A DNA stretch of 64,000 nucleotides, from the NCBI GenBank assembly GCA_964020085.1, contig OZ026603.1, positions 9,077,426 through 9,141,425 of the forward strand, written 5' to 3'. The notes beneath the pieces were generated by a model. It did no database searches. It saw only the letters and a program-made list of their open reading frames with translations, and was not told the DNA's origin. Positions 1 through 9,500 of this stretch are shown here, in pieces. The position numbers and the translations under genes were made by a program. Position 1 is the first letter of the stretch; each line of letters opens with the position of its first letter. The DNA is from Micromussa lordhowensis (taxonomy: Eukaryota; Cnidaria; Anthozoa; Scleractinia; Lobophylliidae).

Positions 1-575
1 GTTTCGTTTGACCTGTGTAAAGCTTAGAATAGGACTGGAGAATTTCAAAGATGTTGGTTGCTCGTGTGTGGTCAAAGGTGTAGTTGCCAGCGACCGCCTT
101 TCTATCACTTCAGTTGAGATCGACAAAATTATTCGTTGCCTGTAGAGGTTTATGTCACAGGCGGTCACGTGACCATCGACAAAGGGAGGCACAGGGGGAG
201 ATCCTGGGAACGATGTTTTGCCTCGCGTTTGGCGTGCTTGCTTATCGTAAACAAACTCTGTGCGACTGATTCGAGCATTTCTCCTGATGACTACAGCAGT
301 CAGTGTTAACGTAATTTGCCGTTCCTAGGTTCAGACTCACTCTTATGGATCTTGCTTTCAGAGTACTTTTCCACCGATTCCAAACAATATTGGACCGGAT
401 AAAGACAGCTATCTGTCGCGACTGGAAGTAATCAACAAATGCGAAAGTCCGAAAAAGTCTTCTCGACATTCAACACTCGAAAAGAAAGCACACGGAGACG
501 AGGACATGGAGACACAATGACGTCATTAGTCAATATTAATATTACTGCTGAATTATGGACAAAAATTGAATACAT
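1..575. other. Gene-free left edge
   Basis: No coding region is supported here. Short open frames on both strands resemble no family and lack plausible splice or start context. An AT-rich microsatellite-like patch of TATA dinucleotides lies near 598-618, just inside the next element. Confidence 0.5.
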
Positions 576-885
576 TTAAGGGGGTCTTATACCTTAAATA
601 TATATATAGATATATATGTTTTATGAAACAACTCTGTGGGACAGTTTTGGTACCACGTTAAAGGACTTCGCACCCTGACTTTAAAAACTAGGTATACCTA
701 TCGATAGAGTGCCAACGAGCGAGTAATTTGTGCTATAATAAGGGGTTTATTAATACAGCATAACGGATTTTTGGTTCTCTTCTGTTGCAAACATTACCGA
801 GAGAAAATTATTACGCGTTTACCGGCCGGTAACGTTCGTCACGCAATCCCTGAATATCAAGAGTATTGGAATGTATCGCTGCTCG

Positions 886-1431
886 GTCGAACTTTCAGTT
901 CAATATGATGGGCAAAGTCAAAGTGAAAGTGAACACGCTAGTTTGATTGATGAACACGACTCGTTTAATTCTGTGGCAAAACAGATCCGATTTGTGTTTT
1001 GAACACTGGATTCGACTGTATGATAAACACGCTCGTTCAGTTCTGTTCGGAAACACTGCCGACTCAACCTTCAGTTCGATATGCTACATTTCAACACTGG
1101 ATTTGCTCTAGAGTGGTTCGACTGGTGAACACAATCTTTCCAAAAAAGCTGCCCGATGGAACTTTCAGTTCGATATAGGTAAACAGAGAAGGAATACACT
1201 GTTTCGATTCATGAACACGCTCGTTCAATTCTGTGGTAAACACGCTGGTTCGTTTTCGTGTCGATTTTGTGTCTTGGATTTGCTCTTGTCTGACAGTTTT
1301 CCTGAACATTCGAATTAGAAGAAGAGTTTTGTAAAGGGTACGCTCCCCAATTGAACTTTCATTTCGATAAAGTGAGAGAGGAAACACACTGGTTCGATAT
1401 GTTCTGAGACTATGAAATTGTTCACAGTTGG
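886..1431. repeat. Degenerate internal tandem repeat array
   Basis: Two motifs alternate through this stretch. AACTTTCAGTTCGATAT and variants start at 890, 1066, 1160 and 1354. A second motif close to AACACGCTCGTTCAATTCTG occurs near 952, 1023 and 1213. The spacings of 176, 94 and 194 bases fit a decayed unit of roughly 90-97 bases. No frame is conserved between copies, so it looks non-coding. Confidence 0.6.
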
Positions 1432-1478
1432 ATAAACGCAACAGCAAAGAAAACAATGATATTCCACGAGACAAGTCT

Positions 1479-1569
1479 AGATGTAACGCGCCTCCTGATT
1501 GGCTAAAAACTACAATGGCTCGAATAGTTCCGTCCTTGCAATTGGCTCAAACTGAGCCATTGTTACATC
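1479..1569. repeat. Short inverted repeat, possible MITE
   Basis: AGATGTAAC near 1479 pairs with GTTACATCT near 1561, and inner AATGGCTC pairs with GAGCCATT. The interior contains TGATTGGCTAAAA (an inverted CCAAT motif). Similar motifs recur in other short repeats of this window. Confidence 0.35.
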
Positions 1570-1657
1570 TTACACCTTACAGTTACACTTTTCAGAGCTC
1601 GATCGAGAATTTTTTCGCATACGCCATTCTTCGCGCGGCACTATTCTCTGCCGCCTC

Positions 1658-1685
1658 GCCAGCCGAGCGTCTTCGCTCGGCTGGC
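1658..1685. repeat. Perfect 12-bp hairpin
   Basis: GCCAGCCGAGCG (1658-1669) and its exact complement (1674-1685) are separated by TCTT. It is GC-rich in AT-rich surroundings and is probably the core of a short palindromic repeat. Confidence 0.7.
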
Positions 1686-2619
1686 TCGTTGGCAATAAGC
1701 TTCTCCAGGTCACATGCCACAATAGTTAATGAATAACTAACTCCCAAGTGTTACCAAGTAGTATTAATTATAAACACGATACCGTACTAATCAATGGTTC
1801 GAGAAGAATGGAATTAAGTTCATCCTCTCCATTAAGAAGTTGCTCAGGGGACAAACCTCCGAAAACAGTGTTTTGAGGGGTTTTTCCTCATGAAAATGGG
1901 AAAAAGTTTACTAATATTGACTAATATTAACTATATTAACTGAATAACAGGAAAACCATTTCATAAATTGCAAATTTAATAGGTTTACGACCTAGACAAT
2001 TGTGTCCTTTACCAATCTTGAAAATTTGACAACATTCGGTTGAAACTCAATGGAGATATGGTATTTGAAATATTAGTGATCTGTCTGTTTGGTCGTTTTA
2101 AGAAATAAGGCCTTAAAGTTTTACTTGGGTTCCTGATTGCCCAAATATTAGCCCTGTGAATTGCGGGGAGGGGGGCATGGCGCAGAGACGGGGGGAAGGG
2201 GGGTATATCGAAGGTTTTACATAAATGTTCCATTAAATACCCGCACTAGTCAAAGAAATACTAATCAAGCATAAGGGACGTATAAGGTGGCACAGAAAAC
2301 AATGTTCAGTGCCATGATATAATATTCGCATAAGTACACATCTCAAAAGCTTTCCTGTCAAGTATAATTAAATGTACAGAATTGAATCCATTTTATAAGT
2401 ACTTTTGGACTGTAAACAGCCGTTGCTATAGGCGTTGCCATGTTAAAATGTAGCTACCAATTTGCAGATTTCTTAATTTAAACATAAATCAAGGAGTAAT
2501 TACAGGAAAATCGTTTCAGAATACGTTTTGCGAATGCTCAGAGATGTTGAATCTTCATGTTTCGAAAGAAATTGTTTCTTTGAGAGAAATTTGTATCTGA
2601 CAGTATAAGACCCCCTTAA

Positions 2620-4340
2620 TAGTACACCTAAAATAACTTCATTACTAAGCCTTTCATACGCTGATTGGGCCAGATTCCCTATAAAACGGAAATTCCTCCA
2701 AGATAACAAGAAACTAAAATACCTACTTCTTGACTAAATACGGCTTTTCCGGTCATTCAAAACGGCTTAAGCCTCTACATGAGCCGGGCAAACTGTCACA
2801 GATTATAAGTTATCTTTTAAGTACTGTTTTGTAAAACAGAGATAAGAGAAGTCCAACAGTACAAATTTGAATTCTCATCTTTAACACAGGTAGCTTTGTG
2901 GTTTGATGCGCCTATGTAGGGAAAAAAGTTTGGATGCCGCCAAAAAGGGCTAGAAAATGCTTTTAAGCTGGCAAGACATGAAAACGCCTTTGGAGCCGTT
3001 TGATAATATAGAACACATTTCCTTTGACTTCAACACCAACCAAGGATTTTTAATTATTCTGGCCTGCAAGTCATTTCAACTTCGTGCAAAAAATGTTACG
3101 ACAACTGTCATAACGGGTCGCCAAAGATCCAAAGCTTGATCCCGTCACGGTTTTCGCCCTTGTGTGTTCCATCAGCAGTGCACGAGAGCGGATCGATCAG
3201 GCTAGTTTATCTCGAAGGCAACGCTCATGATTTATTTATTTGTCTGAAACATTTGTTATAAAGGAAAGAATTACTTTGGTAATTTTAAGACATTCCATGA
3301 TTTAAAAGCTGAACGAAAAGGAACGGAGAATGATGGTCAGCAGAAACATTTTGTGTTCGCTCGGCGAGTTCCTATCAGTAAAAGGCTGCCTGGTCGGATT
3401 ATTCATTTGACAGAACACTCATAGCTATCGCAGTAGACAAAACAGCTTATGATGACCATATGAATGAAATCGTGAGGTCTGTGGTGAACATTTTTATCAG
3501 TGGGATAATGAATCCGTAAAAGTGCGGCGGTGAATGAGCCAGAATTTTGAAATGTATACAAAAAGCTGCTTTACAAACTCGCAGTTATCTATTGGCGAAT
3601 ACACTCTTTTAGGAAATATCGAGGCTGAAATTTTCGAAATTTTAAGAATATTTTAAGAACATATTCGGTGCAGAGATTTGGAAAGACAAGGAATGTATGT
3701 TTGCGTAATGTGTTAAAAATTGTAAATACAAAACAATACAATTATCTGTTTTTAGCTAAACCGTATAAAATTCTTCATTTCGGCAAAACTAGCCAAAAGC
3801 AACAAAAAACAGAACTAACAGTATGTTCGATACTGATAACATTTCTACAAGAATGGACGTCACACTGGCCTCAAAATTACTTTAACACAGTCCAGGTACC
3901 AAAAACGTTCGAAAACAGAAATGTTATACACTATAAACAATGTAATATTCCTCAGTATAGTCGAGATGATAGGAAAACTTACCTACAGAGACTGTGATTG
4001 AGAGCAGTGATGCCGGCAAAGTTGGTTCGCGAAGGGAAGTTTGTCGGGGTTTGCTATTCTCTGTAATGATTGATATCGATCTTAACGAGACTAGACCGCG
4101 AAACCAGCGCTGTTCAAGGTCGATTATTTATATTTTTATCCAGAAGAGTCGCCGGGTAATCGGGTGAAGGCCATGTGCTAAAATGCTAATTTATAATCCT
4201 TTGAGGTCGGCCAAAAGACCTCTGGGCATTTAGAGACTGGTAATTAACTATTTAACCGATGAGAGACGTTTGATAATTTTTGCAGTGAGCTCCAGACAAA
4301 CGCACCGCGATGATAAGCTGTTTGTAAAAGGTACAGTGTC
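2620..4340. other. Gene-free stretch
   Basis: No coding region, RNA gene or clear repeat is recognised. Open frames at 2957-3139 and 3668-3997 have low-complexity, AT-driven composition and no motif. Confidence 0.45.
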
Positions 4341-4341
4341 T

Positions 4342-4472
4342 TACTACTGAAAAACTCCAGTGAACAAACGGCTCTAATTCAAACGTGTTTTTCTATTCTT
4401 GCCCTCTTTGTTTGCATAACTAAAGGAGAATGAAACGAATAACACGTTTGAATTCAGGAGTTTTTCATTAGT
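4342..4472. mobile_element. TA-flanked palindromic MITE
   Basis: The left end CTACTGAAAAACTCC and the right end GGAGTTTTTCATTAG form imperfect terminal inverted repeats bordered by TA dinucleotides. A second inner pair, AATTCAAACGTGTT and AACACGTTTGAATT, extends the hairpin. TA borders suggest mobilisation by a Tc1/mariner-type transposase, which is inference. Confidence 0.6.
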
Positions 4473-4686
4473 ACGGACAAATTTCCCACGCAAACGTTAA
4501 AATTTGGACAATTTAAACGTTTGCAAATGTTTAATGGCGGACCGCGGGAAGTAAATCATCAGCTTCAGAAGTTAATAACAATGCAGTCAGTATCCAAAAA
4601 CGGTATCATAAAAGTAAAGCCGCATACATTTTCTGTGGCAATTTTTGTTTGACAATTTTTATTTGCCCGTCTATATGACAAAATTT

Positions 4687-5180
4687 AGTTCGTATAGTGT
4701 GATCGTCCGGGTGAGGGTAGTTTTGAGAAGGACTGTTGTTGGTGACTGACGTTTCTACAACCTGAGCGGAAGTCATCTTCAGAGTCAAGTGAATAGTGTT
4801 TTGTCAGTCGATGATGTTATAAGTTTGGTCCGTTGAAAGTGATTGGTCACTTTAGCCATGATGGTATTAGCTGAAAGACTCGTGTAAAGTTTGTCATCAG
4901 TCATTGGTCAGTTTCGATCCGTCTTTTATACATACATCATACATCACTTTTCTTTACCCTCGGATTTTTAAGAGTAGCTTATGCAGCTAATTTCTCCGAG
5001 CATTTAACCATTAGATGAGAGATAGACCACCACACCGGGAACTACGTCCCCTACACTTTTCGAACAGTGTGTGGGTTCTTTTACGTCCCACAGGATTAAT
5101 TATGAAGAGTTGTGAGACGGGGCCTACGGTTTATCGTCCTTATCCGAGAAGACTAGAAAGTCTAACCATTTGCAGATGTC

Positions 5181-5213
<33 letters not shown>

Positions 5214-5395
5214 AAAGACCCTGAGTGTTGGTCCGGCCGGGGTTTGAACCCGCGACCTCCCGCTCGCTAGTCCGGAACTCTACCTACTGAGCTAACCGGT
5301 CGGTCGGTCGGTCTATAGTTAGTCAAGTTAGAAGTCCGTTTGTCGGTTTCGTTTGCGTCATGGATAAGTCGTTTGTAAGTTGCCGGTAGTTGTCG
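4687..5395 (-). repeat. Dispersed repeat family R1, copy 1, split by a SINE
   Basis: Bases 4687-4928 and 5318-5395 match the reverse complement of 15340-15690 with scattered differences. The family is marked by the block GAAACGTCAGTCACCAACA on the complementary strand and by a conserved run of about 25 bases at the far end. A SINE (4929-5317) interrupts this copy and is absent from copy 2. There is no coding capacity. The CGAAACGTC core resembles the 3' core of hammerhead ribozymes in Penelope-like elements, but the 5' core is imperfect. Confidence 0.65.
4929..5317 (-). mobile_element. tRNA-derived SINE, minus strand
   Basis: On the minus strand the sequence starts with a tRNA-like head near 5310. 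An A-box-like TTAGCTCAGTAGGTAGA is followed by a B-box-like GGTTCAAACCCCG at about 5235-5250. A body of about 300 bases follows, ending in an ATAC/ATC-rich tail near 4930. It sits inside repeat R1, whose other copy lacks it. The cloverleaf is not intact enough to be a tRNA gene. Confidence 0.7.
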
Positions 5396-5856
5396 ATCTG
5401 TTAAGAGGCGTTTGTTCTATGTACCAGCTTTCAAGAGTCAGTCGTTGAAAATAGTTCGTACTTTAGGTTAAGCATTGAGCAGTGTCCCAGTCAATGTTGT
5501 GGTTTGTCAGTTGATGATGTATGTACAGCAATACTGATTCTCCTGAGTTTAAACCATTTACTATGACAAAATTTGCTCATATTTTGTGACAAATTCATTT
5601 GCTGAAATGAAGGGGTAGTAGAGAGCCTGATTATCTAATTCGTATTTATTTTCGGGCGTCATAAGTTTCGCTTTTTTCTTTTTTTTGCCCAAAATCGTGA
5701 TATTTAGGACTCATGAAAAGAAGCACCTCTCGTATTGTACACGCGCGAAGCTTAATACGCCATCATCAATTTACAAATTCTAGCAATTTCATAAAATAAG
5801 TGTCACTCGACAAAATGGCGTCCAGGAGGGCCGAAAGTTTCATTTCTACGGCTTGC

Positions 5857-6033
5857 CTAGCTATCTTCTTCAGAATCACTATTTTCCTCTAATTCTTTTG
5901 GAATGTCTTTAGAATCTTTAGAAAAGTCATCAAAATTACCATTAACCATTTCATGGAAGTTATCACTGAAGGATGTTGCCAAAGCATGGCATGGGAGAAA
6001 GCTGGCGGTGCCGATGTTTTCAGGAGAGAAATA
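5857..6033 (-). other. Short open frame with acidic C-terminus, unidentified
   Basis: A 58-codon frame on the minus strand ends in an acidic tail (SDSEEDS then stop at 5857-5859). A possible splice acceptor, CCGCCAG, lies inside it. It could be the last exon of a gene or of a decayed transposase whose upstream part was displaced by the retrotransposon at 6331-12311. I recognise no family and there is no start codon of good context. It is a weak candidate only. Confidence 0.2.
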
Positions 6034-6330
6034 TCAAGCTCGGATCGTTTTGAAGATCTGGATGATATTAAATATACTAAAACTGTCGTCAGTACTAGCG
6101 AATGACTGACTGAATGTGTTTGTACCTTAGTTAAAAGCTCCCTTTTGACTTACTTAAGTCGTTTCTATTGCATGATTATTCATTAGCTCTGTTAAGTGTA
6201 TGAAAATAAAACTTTTGTTGATGTACTTTTGCGAAATTTAATGCTCTTTTTTTAAGAAGTCTTCTTTAAATCGAGAAATTAAAATCTCGTAAATTGCTTA
6301 GCTAAAACAGCGAAAACATTTAAGTACAAG

Positions 6331-6545
6331 TGGTGGGACGAAACGGCAACCCCAAAAAAATAACACGACTTCGAACTGTTAGAAACGTTTTTTCTTCACT
6401 TGCTGTTTCACTCGATAACACTCACAAACTGAATAATTATGCTAATATTTATAAGCTGAGCGACATTCGCACGATCCTAGAACACAATAACAGTTTCGCA
6501 ACCTACATGCTCTTGGAAAACTATTTCGATAATGTCTTTTGTACA
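6331..6545 (-). repeat. 3' LTR of the BEL/Pao element
   Basis: This 215-bp copy is identical by eye to 12097-12311. It supplies transcript 3' end formation. The 5-bp duplication ACAAG precedes it at 6326-6330. Confidence 0.93.
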
Positions 6546-6558
6546 TTCTCCCCCTTTT
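6546..6558 (-). promoter_or_regulatory. Polypurine tract of the BEL/Pao element
   Basis: Directly next to the 3' LTR the minus strand reads AAAAGGGGGAGAA, an unbroken purine run. This is where plus-strand DNA synthesis is primed during reverse transcription. Confidence 0.8.
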
Positions 6559-6596
6559 GACTCTGTCAACCTTATCAAGACGTAACATTTTTCGCC

Positions 6597-9500
6597 CTAA
6601 TTGGAGTCCAGCAAAACGCACTTAGACACAGGTCTCAAAACAGTGTTTTGGCCAATTTGAATCTTGGCAACTCGAACATGGCCGTCTCGTCCAGGAAACA
6701 CTTCCAGAACTCTTCCCAAAGGCCAGTGTGCTCTGGGGCAATCAGGAGAGATGGCAAGCACAATATCACCAATCTTGAGATCCGGTTTTATTTCGGTCCA
6801 CTTCTGGCGCGCATTTAATAAAGGAAGCCACTCCTTCATCCATCTCTTCCAGAAGTGTGAAATTAACTCTTGAACTCGCCTCCATCTATTCCTCGGGCTA
6901 AACTCGACTTCATCAACCGATTCTGGCGCTGAGACACCTCCCATCTGGCCATGAAGAAAGTGGTTAGGTGTGAGTGGTGTAGCGTCTCTAGGGTCGGCTG
7001 ACTGATACGTAAGTGGACGGGAATTCATTAAGGCTTCTACTCCTACAAAGGCGGTCGTTAGTTCTTCGTCGTTGACATCTGCATTACGGAGTATCGCACG
7101 TATAGCCTTTTTTGCTGCTTTGATCATGACTTCATGAACTCCTCCAAAATGGGGCGCTAAAGGTGGGTTAAACGACCACTTAACTCCTTTCTCGGCGGTC
7201 TGATCTTGAATTCTATTCTGATCCAGTCCGTCGACGAGCTCTCGAAGCTCTCTGTCTGCTCCAATGAAGTTTGTACCCCGATCACTGACGATTGTTAATG
7301 GATATCCTCTGCGACTGGTCATTCGGACGAAACACCTTAAAAAGCTGTCGGTGTCCAGACCGTAAGCCATCTCTAAATGCACTGCTCGACTTGATAAACA
7401 GGTAAATAGGCACAGCCAACGTTTTTGTCGCCGTTTCCCGCGACCTTGGACGGTGATGAAGGGACCTCCATAATCAACGGAGACATGGGCGAATGCACGA
7501 AGTGGTTGACGTAACCTTACATCCGGTAGTGGTGCCATGATTTGGTCAGCGGCTTTCAACTTGCGTCTCCTACACTCATTGCATGACTTTTCCCAATCTC
7601 GTATTTCTTCTCGTGCTGCTACTATCCAGTACTTGGTTGAGAGATTTGCAAGTGTATGATTGGTTCCGGTGATATGATGCCCAGCCTCGTGATAGTGTTT
7701 CACGATCAATTTGGTCACCCAGTTCCCTCTTGGCAAGATGACAGGAAAACGCACATCATAGGGAAGATTTTCGGCGTACTGTAACCGTCCGTCAGCACGA
7801 AGCAAGCCATCATGGTCGACTTTTGGCGTTAACTTTAATAATCGGCTCTTCTTAGGCAAGGCCCGGTTTGCTTGAATGGCACTAAACTCCTTAGCGAAGT
7901 CTTTCCGCTGTGCAGCACGAATGACTTGAACTTCAATGTTCTGGATCTCTTCAGGGGCTAGGGGGCCAACAGTCCGATCCTCGCGTCTCGCAAGACAATT
8001 ATTAATAAATCTGATGACCCAGCAAGACACCCGCGTCAGCCTTGTCCAACTTGACCAGTTGACTGGATTCAGCTTCCATGTGGGATCTTTAGAGACAGGA
8101 ATTGAGACAAAACACTGTTGTTGAAGAATAAGACAGGTCTTCCGTGCTTCCTTTTTCACCTCCGATCCCTCCTCAATCTTGGTTTGTGGCCAATCGTTTT
8201 CAGCTTGCAGAAGAAATTGTGGACCATTCCACCAGAGCTGGCTTTCCATTAGGCTGTTGGCAACTAGTCCACGGGAACATAGGTCAGCTGGATTTTCTTT
8301 AGATTCTACGTACTGCCACTGCTCGGGGCTCGACTGGCGCTGAATCTCTCCAACTCTATTCGCAACAAATGGTCGAAACTGCCTTCCTCTACCACGGATC
8401 CAGTATAAGACGTCCATACTATCAGACCAGAAATGGGCGTCAGCTATCGGAATGTTCAAGGCTCTCACAATCGACATCGTTAGGTTCAGACCTAAAATGG
8501 CCGCCATCAGTTCCAGCCGTGGTGTAGTCATTGGCTTCAAAGGGGCAACTTTAACTTTTGACGCGATGATGGAGACACCATTACGAAGCTGGTCGTATTC
8601 ACACCTCAGGTAGCTCACTGCACCGTAGGCATCTTTCGACGCGTCGACAAACGTGTGAACAGAACTCGATTTCTCCACCTTAGGTTCTCGCAGGCTTCTG
8701 GGAACTTTGATTTCTTTCAACTCCTCCAACTCCGAGAACCATTCCTTTACTCGAACAGAGATCTTAGGAGTAATGGGTTCGTCCCAGCCTAACCCCATTG
8801 ACCACAAATCTTGGATAAGGATCTTTGCTCGCACTATGAATGGACTTGCGAGGCCCAGTGGATCAAAAACAGCCGCCACTCTTCCCAAGATAGACCTTTT
8901 GGTGAGAACATCTTCCTCCACAGGTGTCGCAACGTGAAAGGAGAAAACATCTTCCTGTGCACTCCATAAAACCCCAAGGGTCTTCGTCAAAGGCAAAGCA
9001 TTGTAGTTAAGATCTATTTCAAACGCTCTGAGTTCCTGGGGAATGACTGTAAGTACCTCTGGTGAATTACTTAGCCATTTTCGAGCTTTCATTCCTGCTT
9101 CATCCCACAGGCCTTGAAGTTGGTGAAACAACTGGACTGCACTGTCATTGTCCCTAGTTGAATCCAACGAGTCATCCATGTATGTGGACTTCATCACGGT
9201 CTCAGCAGCAAGGGGAAATTTCTCCTCGTGGATCCTGGCATTCTCCTGGGACACGAATTGGGCACGAAACGGAGCAGATGCGTCTCCGAACACCACACGT
9301 TCAAATTCGTATACATCAGGTTCGCGATCAACTTCCAAATTCCTCCAAAGAAATCTGAACTTTGGGCGGTCTTCAGGCGGGATACGAATCTGTAAGTACA
9401 TCTCACTGACGTCACAGGCAATAGCTACTGGGAAACGACGGAAACGGAGAAGCACATCGAACAGATTTGTCTGTAGTTTGGGACCTGGCAGGATGTGATC

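Larger units (their letters stand above)
580..2615. mobile_element. Candidate TTAA-flanked DNA transposon, non-autonomous
   Basis: A perfect 13-bp terminal inverted repeat, GGGGGTCTTATAC at 580-592 and its complement at 2603-2615, is flanked on both sides by TTAA (576-579 and 2616-2619), making a 17-bp inverted match about 2 kb apart. TTAA target duplications are characteristic of the piggyBac and Kolobok superfamilies. The interior has no recognisable transposase. It holds a degenerate repeat array, a GC-rich hairpin and unassigned DNA. The short TIR is the only structural evidence, so the boundaries and superfamily are inferred. Confidence 0.5.

Noticed and set aside
1091..1474. 127-codon minus-strand frame
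   Set aside because: It overlaps the degenerate repeat array and the repeats change frame between units.
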